A DNA stretch of 64,000 bases, taken from assembly GCF_006065315.1 (NCBI RefSeq), contig NZ_CP040749.1, positions 1,054,001-1,118,000 of the forward strand, in the 5' to 3' direction. A program made the position numbers and the translations under genes. Below, piece by piece: positions 1 to 8,703 of this stretch (position 1 is its first letter; each line of letters starts with the position of its first letter). Source of the stretch: Aureibaculum algae. GTDB lineage: Bacteria; Bacteroidota; Bacteroidia; Flavobacteriales; Flavobacteriaceae. The notes under the pieces are model-generated. The model was given only the letters and a program-made list of their open reading frames with translations, ran no database searches and was not told the origin of the DNA.

Positions 1-204
1 TTGGTTAGATCCTTTAACTTTATATGCTGTAGCACTCCAAGAGGGTGTTATGACAATTTCTTCATCTGGGTCCGACCATCCCCAGAGTTTAACTTCACTT
101 TTTTGCTGCAATACCATATGGTCTGTCAATATGCTTGGTAGTCTGACGTCAGCAAATGCTATTTGCGAAACGATTAAGAAAATATATAATAAGTGTTTTT
201 TCAT
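1..204 (-). CDS. sialate O-acetylesterase family protein (partial, N-terminus only)
   Basis: The first 68 codons of a minus-strand gene that runs off the left edge. The start is the ATG at 202-204. The translation opens with a Sec signal peptide of about 18 residues (MKKHLLYIF...IAFA). The mature start then reads [15 protein letters not shown], followed by [13 protein letters not shown]. This opening (short LP...L..dHMVLQ block, then WGw..P.e.V) is the standard N-terminus of the sialate O-acetylesterase (SASA, DUF303) family. These enzymes remove acetyl groups from sugars and often lie in polysaccharide loci acting on acetylated plant or algal glycans rather than sialic acid. The catalytic SGNH part lies outside the window. 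The gene follows the SGNH esterase by 55 bases on the same strand, suggesting a two-esterase operon. Confidence 0.8.
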   Translation of the reverse strand, partial: MKKHLLYIFLIVSQIAFADVRLPSILTDHMVLQQKSEVKLWGWSDPDEEIVITPSWSATAYKVKGSNQ

Positions 205-259
205 ATTTAATGATTTAAGGTTAGTGGTGGTCATTTTAATTTGTAGAGATTTCAAAAGA

Positions 260-1357
260 TTAATTTAATATATTTTTAAAAAATGGTATTAATTTTTCTG
301 CCATTTCTTTGTGCTCATCAGTATTAGGATGTGTAGAGCATCCATGGTTATAGATTTTATCAAATTCAAAAAGTAATATTTCCTTTTTTTTATTTGTAAG
401 AAAGTAATTTTGGATGCTTTTTAAACATGAAACGAGTAGGTCGTTATTTTCACCTTCAATCATTGGGCTATTTAATACTACAATTTTTGCTTCAGGTTGG
501 TGCGAAATCACCATTTTTAGAAAATTAATATAATTAGAAATAAATTTTTCTTTATTAAAAGGTAAACGCATTTTTATGCCATCACCATTAGACATGTCGT
601 TTGTTCCAAGGCATATGCTAATAATATCTGGTTTGTAATTAAAACTATAAGGTTTGGAAGTATCAAGATTCATATATAGATTTTCATATACTTGTGGCAT
701 GATAGGTTCTTCGATATTTTCATCATTCCAATTTCTGTAGATTCCTATTCCTGACACAGAATTTAGTATATAATCTGCATGTAAGGCCCTTGCAACTCTT
801 GGTCCGTAAGACATATATGCATTGTGTTGATCTATATATGAGTCCGAGCCACATGGGTTTTCGCTAGCGTCTGATGCGGCACCACAGGTAATTGAGTCGC
901 CAATGAATGCTATCTTTATTTTATTCGTTTTTGTGTTTTTTACAAGTTCGTTTACTTCAATGCCTGCAAACAGTATTGCTCCGCTAGTGGCTTCTGTAGT
1001 TTTAAAAATTCTAAGTGTGTGTTCTTTGTCGGTTTTAGGAATTTTTATGGTATAAGGTCTTATTGAGTCGCTTTTTATTTTTATGCGTCCACTGTAATGG
1101 CCATCTATTTCTACGGTTACATAATTATAAGGTTCAAACTCTCCTTTTAAATAAACGTTGCAAAAGGTTCCCTTAAAAGTGGATGTCACGGAAGCTCCAG
1201 ATGTAATTAAAGCTATGGTGCTGTCATTTATTACTTCAGTTCTACCTTGATAAGATAAATAGTGATTATTTGTTTTGTAAAATGTCGTTTTGTTCTTTTG
1301 TTGATGACATCCTGCCATTACAATAAAAAAAATGAGAAGATATATTTTGTTAAACAT
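260..1357 (-). CDS. SGNH/GDSL esterase lipoprotein, CE2-like
   Basis: A 365-residue lipoprotein: the signal peptide ends in a lipobox with Cys17 (VMAGC). A beta-rich N-terminal domain (about 30-135) precedes an SGNH hydrolase domain with the block-I motif FIGDSIT (nucleophile Ser155), a later CLGTNDMS block and a C-terminal block STHPNTDEH with His343. An N-terminal jelly roll joined to an SGNH domain is the carbohydrate esterase family 2 architecture, known for removing acetyl groups from xylan and other glycans. The protein probably works at the cell envelope on acetylated oligosaccharides. It lies between an AraC regulator gene (92 bases upstream) and the cut SASA-type esterase gene (55 bases downstream), all on the minus strand. 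The exact substrate cannot be read from sequence. Confidence 0.85.
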   Translation of the reverse strand: MFNKIYLLIFFIVMAGCHQQKNKTTFYKTNNHYLSYQGRTEVINDSTIALITSGASVTSTFKGTFCNVYLKGEFEPYNYVTVEIDGHYSGRIKIKSDSIRPYTIKIPKTDKEHTLRIFKTTEATSGAILFAGIEVNELVKNTKTNKIKIAFIGDSITCGAASDASENPCGSDSYIDQHNAYMSYGPRVARALHADYILNSVSGIGIYRNWNDENIEEPIMPQVYENLYMNLDTSKPYSFNYKPDIISICLGTNDMSNGDGIKMRLPFNKEKFISNYINFLKMVISHQPEAKIVVLNSPMIEGENNDLLVSCLKSIQNYFLTNKKKEILLFEFDKIYNHGCSTHPNTDEHKEMAEKLIPFFKNILN

Positions 1358-1449
1358 GTAGAAGTTTTAAACTATAAAGTTATGCTAAATCACTAAATCA
1401 CGCTTAAAATTATTTATCAAATTGTGATATTATTAAAACAAAACTTAGG

Positions 1450-2322
1450 TTATAAAACTCTTTTGATGCCTTCAAATTCTTCTTTGTACTCGCTAGGGGT
1501 ACAGTCTTTAACTTTCTTGAAGACTCGATTAAAGTTGGCTATATTATTAAAGCCGCATTTAAATGCAATTTCTCCAATGCTTAAATCCGTTTCTATCAGC
1601 CATCTAGTGGCGTAGCTTATTCGCGTGTCATTAGTGTACTCCACAAAAGTTTTTCCTGTGCGTTTTTTTATAAATCTGTTAAATGAAACGGCACTCATGT
1701 TTGCAAGTTCGGAAATCTCGTTAAGTGTGATTTTTCGTTCAAAATTTGCCTGAACATATTCATATACTTTTTTTATTTTTTTACTGTTTTCGAAATTTTC
1801 ATTTTGTGATATATAGGTAGATAGTAGTCGCTGATTTCTTGAGTTTGCCAAGTCATGTAAAATAGAAATCAATTCTAGAAAATAATCTATACTATCAATT
1901 TTAGATAGTTTTAAGATTCTGGGCATTAAGTCTTGGGTAATTTTTTTTGAAAAAAGAATCCCATGATTTGCACGATTAAAAAGGTCTTTTATAGGTTTGA
2001 AAATCCTGCGAGATAACATTTTTGAATCAAATAAGTCATCGTGGAATTGAATAGTTATCTCATGAATATCTTTTTTATCACAATGATAGAGCTCCCAGCC
2101 ATGTGACAAATTTGGGCCCACTAAAACAAGTTCAAGGTCATCAATTTCTTCTAAGCTATCACCAACAACTCGTCTTACTCCTTTTCCATTGTGAATGAAA
2201 TTTAATTCATATTCAGGATGGAAATGAATTGGAAAGTCGAAGTCGTCTTTAACGCGGTCAAAAACCAAAAAACTATCTTCTGCGGCCAAAGGTGTTATTT
2301 CTCTATGAATGTCTTTATACAT
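1450..2322 (-). CDS. AraC family transcriptional regulator
   Basis: An N-terminal cupin-type sensor domain (about 10-150; FPIHFHPEYELNFI has the His-rich sugar-sensor pattern) is followed by an AraC-type double helix-turn-helix (about 190-290; ITLNEISELANMS and SIGEIAFKCGFNNIANFNRVFKK). I chose the start at MYKDIHREITPL (290 residues, normal for the family). A longer reading frame to 2367 adds 15 residues (MSLYRYYITIYKLNI) that do not fit the family. This single-component regulator probably senses a sugar and activates the two esterase genes directly downstream on the same strand. Its own upstream region is shared with the divergent EamA transporter gene. The inducer is unknown. Confidence 0.88.
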   Translation of the reverse strand: MYKDIHREITPLAAEDSFLVFDRVKDDFDFPIHFHPEYELNFIHNGKGVRRVVGDSLEEIDDLELVLVGPNLSHGWELYHCDKKDIHEITIQFHDDLFDSKMLSRRIFKPIKDLFNRANHGILFSKKITQDLMPRILKLSKIDSIDYFLELISILHDLANSRNQRLLSTYISQNENFENSKKIKKVYEYVQANFERKITLNEISELANMSAVSFNRFIKKRTGKTFVEYTNDTRISYATRWLIETDLSIGEIAFKCGFNNIANFNRVFKKVKDCTPSEYKEEFEGIKRVL

Positions 2323-2769
2323 AATATTTAATTTGTAAATGGTAATATAATATCTATAAAGTGACAAATTACGATTTATATTTGGAAGTGTTGCTTTAGA
2401 TCTATTTTTATTGATAATATGGAAGTTATTTGATGCTATTTTCTTAATATTTACCTGTTTTGTTTCTTGAATAGTTTATGGTATTCGTATAAATATTATT
2501 TTTTTTGACAATTTAGGCTGAGTATATGTCTCATTGTTTGTGTTTATGGTTTGTCAATTAATACCAGTGTTGTATTATTTTAAGAGTGGTGTTAATTAAA
2601 AGTGTAAAATGATTTGTTAAGCTCTAGTTTTCTATTTGAAGTAATTTAATTGATCAGTGGATTTTGAACGTCAATATGTTCTAAATTAATAAGAAGTGTT
2701 ATACGTTTAGCAACATTCAATAAATTCCAATACTTTTGCGATTACATAATTTAACAAATCACCTTTTTT
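2323..2769. other. 447-base divergent intergenic region
   Basis: This stretch separates the minus-strand AraC gene from the plus-strand EamA gene. I see no credible coding frame. A TAnnTTTG-type -7 box lies at 2731-2738 just before the EamA gene. A 7-base inverted pair TTGACAA/TTGTCAA occurs with a long loop near 2505-2557, of unclear meaning. Confidence 0.6.
2731..2738 (+). promoter_or_regulatory. -7 promoter box (TACTTTTG) of the EamA gene
   Basis: The octamer TACTTTTG fits the Bacteroidota -7 consensus TAnnTTTG exactly and ends 31 bases before the TTG start codon. A clear TTG -33 box at the usual spacing is not visible, so only the -7 element is supported. Confidence 0.45.
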
Positions 2770-3603
2770 TTGAAAAAAGCAATTCAATTTATGATTATTA
2801 GTGCCTTAGCATTTGCAATGTTAAATATAGGTGTGAAGTATTTAGGGAAATTTAATGTATACCAAATAGTGTTTTTCAGGGCCTTGGGGTCATTGTTTTT
2901 TACCTATCCATTTTTGATAAAAAAGAAAATTCCTATTGTTGGCAATAGAGTGAAACTCTTACTTTTGAGAAGTGTCATTGGTTTAATAGCCATGATATTG
3001 TTCTTTTCTTCATTGAAGTTACTGTCAACAGGTTCGGCTGTTTCAATACGATATATTGCTCCAATTTTTGCTGCTGTATTCGCGTTATTTATTTTAAAAG
3101 AACGTATTAAGCCAATACAATGGTTATTTTTTCTAACAGCATTTGTTGGTGTACTGATGTTAAAGGGTTTTGATTTTAGTAGTTTCGGACTCGGGTATGT
3201 TTTTGCATTACTTTCAGCAATTTTTACGGGACTTGTGTTTGTGCTTATACGATTGATTGGAAATAAGGACCATCCGATGGTAGTCGTTAATTATTTTATG
3301 ACACTAGCATTTTTAGTTAGTGGAGTGCTGTGTATTAAGTATTGGATTACGCCAGAAGGATGGGAGTGGCTTATGTTATTGAGTTTAGGGGTTTCTGGAT
3401 ATTTTGGGCAGATTTATATGACCAAAGCAATGCAGCAATCGGAAACGAGGTTGGTTGCACCCTTAAAATATATAGAAGTGGGTTTTACAATGATTGCAGG
3501 TGTAATTTGGTTCCATGAAGGCTATACTTTACTAAGTGTTTTAGGTGTTATTTTAATAGTAATAAGTCTTGTACTTAATGTTTTAGTTGTCAAAAGAAGT
3601 TGA
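2770..3603 (+). CDS. EamA/DMT superfamily transporter
   Basis: A 277-residue polytopic membrane protein with about ten hydrophobic segments arranged as two EamA repeats (about 5-135 and 145-275). Family hallmarks include the opening MKKAIQFMIISALAFAMLN, the pattern GSAVSIRYIAPIFAAVFALF and the second-repeat end ETRLVAPLKYIEVGFTMIAG. These proteins export or import small metabolites; the substrate cannot be predicted. The start codon is TTG at 2770: no upstream ATG is in frame, and the next ATG (residue 8) would cut into the first membrane segment. It converges with rhaB and is probably a single-gene unit not functionally tied to the sugar genes. Confidence 0.85.
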   Translation: MKKAIQFMIISALAFAMLNIGVKYLGKFNVYQIVFFRALGSLFFTYPFLIKKKIPIVGNRVKLLLLRSVIGLIAMILFFSSLKLLSTGSAVSIRYIAPIFAAVFALFILKERIKPIQWLFFLTAFVGVLMLKGFDFSSFGLGYVFALLSAIFTGLVFVLIRLIGNKDHPMVVVNYFMTLAFLVSGVLCIKYWITPEGWEWLMLLSLGVSGYFGQIYMTKAMQQSETRLVAPLKYIEVGFTMIAGVIWFHEGYTLLSVLGVILIVISLVLNVLVVKRS

Positions 3604-3604
3604 T

Positions 3605-3625
3605 GTTAAGTAGATTGTACTTAAC
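3605..3625 (+). terminator. hairpin after the EamA gene
   Basis: A perfect 8-base inverted repeat GTTAAGTA/TACTTAAC with a 5-base loop starts just after the EamA stop codon and is followed by TATTTTG. It lies between convergent genes. The stem is AT-rich and the T-run poor, so terminator function is only probable. Confidence 0.4.
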
Positions 3626-3684
3626 TATTTTGAAAAGTTGAGGTTTTAGTAATTGACCATTTAAAGTATATTTAAGTTTTTCTA

Positions 3685-5061
3685 TTACTTAATTATAAAT
3701 GGCACGTGCTTTTTTAAAGAATAATTATCCTTCAAAAATTTTGAGTTTAATTTAGAATCTGAAATGGCTATAGCGGCTCCTAAAGCAGATCCTAATGATG
3801 ACGTCGTCGTTTTTAATTTCATATCCCGTAAATAATGTGATAATAACCGGATAAAGACATCATTGTCTGTAAATCCTCCGTCAACATATAATCGTTTTAT
3901 TTTATCGTTTCCAATAACTGTTTTTATACTTTCAACTTGTAAAATCACCAATTCGGTAATTAAATGGTGATAGGCCAATTCAAAATTATCGTAAGGTAAT
4001 TTAGTTTTTTTAGGCATTGTTTCAGTAGTTAACGATTCCCAAAAAAATAAATGTTCAAAATTATCTACAATTTTAGTGTATAAATTATAGCTAAAGTCGA
4101 CTGTTTTATGATAATCAGACGCAACATTATAATGCTTCGCTAACTTTTGAACTTGAATTTTATATTCATTTCCTAAAAAAATACGAGATGATTTTACAGC
4201 CTTACCATTAATACGCATATAGTTTATGCACTCATTTTCAATCTCTTTCTCAGTAAGTTTCGGGTTAGTAGCGTGTGGATTTAATGAGATACTCCAAGTG
4301 CCAGTTGAAACTAAAATAAAGGGCTTTTTGATGCTTCTCACATAAGGAAGTAGTGCTGAAAAACTATCATGAATACCAACGCCAATTTTAATACGTTTGC
4401 CATTGTAGTTCATATTGATACTAGTTTCTGTAGATACAATAGGAGGTAATATTTTATCAATTTCTTCTTCGTAGACCCATTTGTGATAGTCTTTCGTGTC
4501 GTAATTCCATAACGAAGTATGACAGCCTATACTTGTGTATTCACTTAGAGGGATACCTGTAAAGATAAAGCTTAAATATTGTGGAAAATGTAATGCGTAT
4601 TTTACGTGCTTATAAACATCGGGTCTCGTTTGCTTTATCCAATACAATTGCATTCCTGAGTTTAACATTCCTGATTTAGGTGAGCCTGTTTCCGTAGTAA
4701 AAGTTTCTTCGGGACCGTACTTTTTATAGAAATCATTTATGATTTTATCATCAATGGGTTTAGTATAATTATCAAGGGGTGTTAGTACGTTGCCATTTTT
4801 ATCTAAATAAACAATACTTGCACCATAGGTCGAAAAATTAATTGCTTTTATATTGTAATTTTCAGAATCTAAAATTCTGTTAAAAACATCTTTCAACCAT
4901 TTTTGTAAGGCAGGTAAATTTTCTGTAGGATGCCCATCCTCATCTTCTATTTCATCAAAACGTATATATTCTCTATAGATTTCTTGGTGATCATTATCAA
5001 AAAGGAAAAATTTCTTATTTGTTTTTCCGATATCAAATATGGCAGTAACGTGGGTCTTCAT
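3685..5061 (-). CDS. rhaB: L-rhamnulokinase (FGGY family)
   Basis: Phosphorylates L-rhamnulose to L-rhamnulose 1-phosphate with ATP in the cytoplasm. The 458-residue protein has the two-domain FGGY kinase layout: N-terminal phosphate loop FDIGKTNKKFF (about 9-20), INFSTYGAS, the second-domain start VGIHDSFSALLPY, adenine-pocket motif LVSTGTWSISL and a C-terminal YVDGGFTDNDVFIRLLSHYL block followed by SSLGSALGAA. The assignment to rhamnulose rather than another ketose rests mainly on its place as last gene of rhaD-rhaI-rhaB. The start ATG lies one base after the rhaI stop codon, so translation is probably coupled. Length is close to the usual 460-490 residues. Confidence 0.88.
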   Translation of the reverse strand: MKTHVTAIFDIGKTNKKFFLFDNDHQEIYREYIRFDEIEDEDGHPTENLPALQKWLKDVFNRILDSENYNIKAINFSTYGASIVYLDKNGNVLTPLDNYTKPIDDKIINDFYKKYGPEETFTTETGSPKSGMLNSGMQLYWIKQTRPDVYKHVKYALHFPQYLSFIFTGIPLSEYTSIGCHTSLWNYDTKDYHKWVYEEEIDKILPPIVSTETSINMNYNGKRIKIGVGIHDSFSALLPYVRSIKKPFILVSTGTWSISLNPHATNPKLTEKEIENECINYMRINGKAVKSSRIFLGNEYKIQVQKLAKHYNVASDYHKTVDFSYNLYTKIVDNFEHLFFWESLTTETMPKKTKLPYDNFELAYHHLITELVILQVESIKTVIGNDKIKRLYVDGGFTDNDVFIRLLSHYLRDMKLKTTTSSLGSALGAAIAISDSKLNSKFLKDNYSLKKHVPFIIK

Positions 5062-5062
5062 T

Positions 5063-6343
5063 TTATAAACCAGTTGCTTGAGTATGTTTTCCTCGTTCTT
5101 TTAATAATTGATTTCTCACTTTTAAAGCTCTATAGGCTGCAATAGGCTGTAAAGCACCTCCTCTTTCCAGTCTTGCTTTCTCTAGTAATGGCCTTACATC
5201 TGTGCGGTACGCCTCTTGTATTATTTCTTGGCAACGCACTACATCATGTTCTTGCTGAGCAGTTCTTAATGAATTCTGATCAACAAGTAATGCTTTTGCG
5301 TAAGCTTCTTGAATAGCTTCTAAAGATTGAATTAAATCTTCTAAAGGATCTTTAATGTTGTGGCTGGCATCAATCATCCAGGCTAAATCTGGATTTTGAG
5401 GGTTATTTTCCATACCGTAAACGAGCTCATTAAAAATTAAAAATAAAGCATATGGTTTTATACTTCCAACAGTTAAGTCATCGTCACCATATTTACTATC
5501 ATTAAAATGAAACCCACCCAATTTTCCTTTTAGCATTAACGTAGAAACTATTTGTTCTATATTAGTATTAGGAAGGTGGTGACCTAAGTCAACCAAAGTA
5601 AAAGCTTTATCTCCACAAGCATTTGCCAACATAAAAGAGGTGCCCCAATCTTGTATTACTGTACTATAAAAATTGGGTTCATAGGGTTTGTATTCAATTA
5701 ATAATTTCCAATCGTCAGGTATGTTTTTATATATTTCTTTAAGGCTATTTTCAGTGTTTGATAAAGCAGATTGAAAATTGCTTTGTCCGGGGAAAGTTGA
5801 GCCATCCGCCAGCCAAACCGTTAATGCTTTTGATCCGAGTTTTTTGCCGATTTTTATAACATTAATATTGTGAGCTATGGCCTGCTCTCTGACTCCTTGA
5901 CTAGAGTTACTTAACGAACCATATTTATAACTTTCTTTAGCGTTTTTCTGATCTTGAAACGTATTTGAGTTTACAGCATCAAATTTTAAATCTAACGATG
6001 AAGCCAATTCTTTAATAGCATTATAATCTTCTGGAACATCCCATGGAATATGTAATGAAATGGCTCCTGCGGTCTGTGTAAGTGCATGTAGTAAACCTAC
6101 ATCTTCTAGTTTTTGTTCTAAATTGGAAGGTTCGCCATAAAAGGAAAATCTGCCAAACCGAGTTCCACCAGCACCCAATGCCCAGCTTGGTATTGCTACT
6201 TGAAAGTTGGTAAGTTTATCAATAATACCCTTAACGTCATGTCCTTTTTCAGATAAAGTGTTTGCTATATAGTCGTAGCTAGTTTTATGAAAGGATAAGG
6301 AGGTCTTATTAACTTGTGCAATTTGATTTTCTGTAATTTTCAT
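5063..6343 (-). CDS. rhaI: L-rhamnose isomerase (RhaI type)
   Basis: Converts L-rhamnose to L-rhamnulose, the first cytoplasmic step of the pathway. The 426-residue protein is a TIM-barrel, metal-dependent sugar isomerase with the typical motifs TVWLADGSTFPGQ, LIEYKPYEPNFY (metal-ligand Glu), TLVDLGHHLPNT (Asp and His) and GGFHFNDSKYGDDDL (His and Asp). This is the RhaI form seen in Pseudomonas, Bacillus and Bacteroidota, not the enterobacterial RhaA sequence. I use the ATG at 6343 (MKITENQIAQ); the longer frame would start at a TTG two codons earlier. It is preceded by a strong intercistronic hairpin and followed directly by rhaB. Confidence 0.9.
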   Translation of the reverse strand: MKITENQIAQVNKTSLSFHKTSYDYIANTLSEKGHDVKGIIDKLTNFQVAIPSWALGAGGTRFGRFSFYGEPSNLEQKLEDVGLLHALTQTAGAISLHIPWDVPEDYNAIKELASSLDLKFDAVNSNTFQDQKNAKESYKYGSLSNSSQGVREQAIAHNINVIKIGKKLGSKALTVWLADGSTFPGQSNFQSALSNTENSLKEIYKNIPDDWKLLIEYKPYEPNFYSTVIQDWGTSFMLANACGDKAFTLVDLGHHLPNTNIEQIVSTLMLKGKLGGFHFNDSKYGDDDLTVGSIKPYALFLIFNELVYGMENNPQNPDLAWMIDASHNIKDPLEDLIQSLEAIQEAYAKALLVDQNSLRTAQQEHDVVRCQEIIQEAYRTDVRPLLEKARLERGGALQPIAAYRALKVRNQLLKERGKHTQATGL

Positions 6344-6361
6344 ATGCAATTTTAATAAAAA

Positions 6362-6404
6362 GAGAACTTTCTATAGGTTAAAACGAACCTATAGAAAGAA
6401 TCTC
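6362..6404 (-). promoter_or_regulatory. intercistronic hairpin between rhaD and rhaI
   Basis: A perfect 13-base inverted repeat, CTTTCTATAGGTT/AACCTATAGAAAG (6367-6379 and 6386-6398), with a 6-base loop and an outer GAGA/TCTC pair. Read on the minus strand it lies between the rhaD stop and the rhaI start and is followed by TTCTCTTTTTATT, so it resembles a weak terminator or RNA-processing hairpin. It would lower or separate expression of rhaI-rhaB relative to rhaD. Seen directly; function is inference. Confidence 0.75.
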
Positions 6405-6438
6405 AAAATTAATTCAAATAATAATTTTTTATAATTAG

Positions 6439-8544
6439 CTATCTTACAAAAGCAGCTGGCATTCCTCCGTCTATATTGATAATGTTTCCCGTGGTTTTAT
6501 CTAAGATACTAACTAAGGCGAATACGCCATTCGCAATGTCTTTAGGGTAAATTATCTCATTCAATAAGTTTCTTTTTGCATAATGAGCGGGTAATTCATC
6601 TACAGTGATTCCATAAGCTTTAGCTCTCCCTTCTGCCCAGTCTCCTTCCCAAATTTTACTGCCGACAATAACACCATCAGGATTTACCGTATTTACACGT
6701 ATTTTATCGCTGCCTAATTCGGCGGCTAATAATCGTGCCATGTGTTGCTGTGCTGCTTTAGCGGTGCCGTAACCAACGTTGTTAGGGCCAGAAACAAGAC
6801 CGTTTTTACTGGCAATACTTATAAAGTCGCCACCTAAGTTTTGTTTTTTCATGACATCAACAGCTTGCTTTGCAAGCTCAAACTGACCTTTTACCAGTAC
6901 GTTTTGTAAAATATCCCAATCTTGTTCCGTCGTTTCTTCCAAGGGTTTAGAAATTGCTAATCCAGCACTGTGTACCACAATGTCAACACCACCAAACTCT
7001 AAACAAGCTTTTTTATAAGCATTTGCTATAGATTCCGATTTAGTAACATCGCAAATAGCATAAATGGCAACATCATTTTTATAGGTTTCAAGAGCTTCTT
7101 TTAATCGGTCTTCAGCGATATCTCCAAGTACAACATTTGCTCCTTCTGATGCTAATTTATCTGCAATTGCTTTTCCAATTCCTCCACCAGCACCCGTTAC
7201 AAAAGCAACTTTTCTTGAGAGTGGTTGTTCTTTTGGCATCCGTTGTAGCTTCGCTTCTTCTAAAAGCCAGTATTCAATGTCAAATGCTTCTTGTCTAGGT
7301 AAAGAGGTATATTCAGTAATTGCTTCTGCCCCTCTCATTACATTTATAGCATTGATATAGAATTCACTAGCAACCCTAGTGGTTTGTTTGTTTTTAGCAA
7401 AACTAAACATGCCTACTCCAGGGTAAATAATAATTACAGGATTAGGGTCACGCATTGCGGGACTGTTACTGCGTTTGCAGGTGTCGTAATAGTCTTTGTA
7501 TTCTTGCCTGTATATCTCAAAAGCAGGCTCTAATTTTTTTAAAGTTTCTTCTGTATTGCTAACATCATCTTTTGCATCTAATTTTAGTACCAAAGGTTGA
7601 ATTTTAGTTCTTAAAAAGTGGTCAGGGCAAGAGGTGCCCATAGGTGCTAGTCTTTCCAGATCATTACTGTTAATGTATTGTAAAACAACCTCATTATCTG
7701 TAAAGTGACCAATCATTCTGTTTTCTGAAGAGCATAATCCTCTTAAAAGAGGCATTAGTTGAGCTGCTTTTTCTTTACGTTCATTTTGTGGTAGTGATTT
7801 TATTTTTTCTCCACCAAATACATGGTCTTTAGCTTTTATTTTTTGCTCTATATATTCCGATGCTTGTTCTATTACTTCTAAACTGTTCAAGTAACATTCA
7901 TATGAAGTGTCACCCCAAGTAAATAATCCATGACTCCCTAAAACAATTCCTCTGATTCCAGGGTTGTCATTTAAGCACTTTTCTAATTGGAGACCTAAAT
8001 CAAAACCAGGTCGTTGCCAAGGTACCCAGCCCATAGTATCTCCCCAAATTTCTTTGGTTACCTTTTCGCTATCCTTTGCAGCCGCAACTGCTATTAATGC
8101 ATCAGGGTGCAAGTGATCTATATGCTTAAAGGGTAGTAGTCCATGTAAAGGGGTGTCAATAGATGGAGCTTTACTATCTAAGTCGTAAATACAGTGGTTA
8201 AACAATCCAACCATTCTGTCTTCATCATCTAGGCCTCCATAAACGTTTTTTAGGTCTCGTAACCTTTCCGTATAAAGTCCAGCTATTCCGCTTCGTGTTA
8301 AAGTCCCAATATCTCCTCCAGAACCTTTTACCCACATTACTTCAACTTCTTTATTGGTTAAAGGGTCTTTTTCAATGGTTTTGCAACTTGTATTTCCACC
8401 ACCATAATTTGTTATTCTTAAATCTGCTCCTAAAATATTTGAGCGATATAAAAATAATGCAACCTGATCATCTCCTATTTCAGAGGCTTTATCGTGGTTC
8501 CATAAATAGGTTACGTGGTTAAATGTATTTTTATCAATGTCCAT
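6439..8544 (-). CDS. rhaD: bifunctional rhamnulose-1-phosphate aldolase / lactaldehyde dehydrogenase
   Basis: A 701-residue fusion. The N-terminal part (about 20-420) is a class II aldolase/adducin domain with zinc-type histidines in PFKHIDHLHPDALIAV and GSHGLFTWGD. It cleaves L-rhamnulose 1-phosphate to dihydroxyacetone phosphate and L-lactaldehyde. The C-terminal part (about 435-701) is a short-chain dehydrogenase with the cofactor loop VTGAGGGIGKA and the active-site YGTAKAAQQH (Tyr-x-x-x-Lys); in this fusion family it oxidises lactaldehyde to lactate. It is first in the minus-strand rhaD-rhaI-rhaB unit, 159 bases from the divergent GntR regulator. A direct-repeat element shared with the PhyH gene lies 53-70 bases upstream of its start. 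Confidence 0.93.
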   Translation of the reverse strand: MDIDKNTFNHVTYLWNHDKASEIGDDQVALFLYRSNILGADLRITNYGGGNTSCKTIEKDPLTNKEVEVMWVKGSGGDIGTLTRSGIAGLYTERLRDLKNVYGGLDDEDRMVGLFNHCIYDLDSKAPSIDTPLHGLLPFKHIDHLHPDALIAVAAAKDSEKVTKEIWGDTMGWVPWQRPGFDLGLQLEKCLNDNPGIRGIVLGSHGLFTWGDTSYECYLNSLEVIEQASEYIEQKIKAKDHVFGGEKIKSLPQNERKEKAAQLMPLLRGLCSSENRMIGHFTDNEVVLQYINSNDLERLAPMGTSCPDHFLRTKIQPLVLKLDAKDDVSNTEETLKKLEPAFEIYRQEYKDYYDTCKRSNSPAMRDPNPVIIIYPGVGMFSFAKNKQTTRVASEFYINAINVMRGAEAITEYTSLPRQEAFDIEYWLLEEAKLQRMPKEQPLSRKVAFVTGAGGGIGKAIADKLASEGANVVLGDIAEDRLKEALETYKNDVAIYAICDVTKSESIANAYKKACLEFGGVDIVVHSAGLAISKPLEETTEQDWDILQNVLVKGQFELAKQAVDVMKKQNLGGDFISIASKNGLVSGPNNVGYGTAKAAQQHMARLLAAELGSDKIRVNTVNPDGVIVGSKIWEGDWAEGRAKAYGITVDELPAHYAKRNLLNEIIYPKDIANGVFALVSILDKTTGNIINIDGGMPAAFVR

Positions 8545-8596
8545 TAATAATCTTTTTATTATAAGCCTTAAATTTAATTATAAATCAGTAGATAAG

Positions 8597-8614
8597 TATC
8601 CTGTGCTGTACTGT
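8597..8614 (-). promoter_or_regulatory. candidate rhamnose-regulator operator, copy 1 (rhaD side)
   Basis: On the minus strand this reads ACAGTACAGCACAGGATA. It matches the element upstream of the PhyH gene (9824-9841) at 16 of 18 positions. Both consist of two 8-base half-elements in direct orientation joined by GC. Shared only by these two rhamnose-region promoters, it is the best candidate binding site for the GntR-type regulator encoded between them. Confidence 0.6.
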
Positions 8615-8647
8615 AATTTTATATTGTTAAAATAACACTTTTAGACC

Positions 8648-8666
8648 ACAAAAATGGTATTTTTGT
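8648..8666 (+). promoter_or_regulatory. palindrome over the -7 box of the GntR regulator gene
   Basis: A perfect inverted repeat ACAAAAAT-GGT-ATTTTTGT. Its right arm overlaps the octamer TATTTTTG at 8658-8665, which fits the -7 consensus TAnnTTTG for the plus-strand regulator gene 38 bases downstream. Overlap of a palindrome with the -7 box suggests autoregulation. A -33 TTG at correct spacing is not evident. Confidence 0.45.
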
Positions 8667-8703
8667 TAGATTAACACTCCTTAAAACTTGCAAATTTCTT
8701 ACA

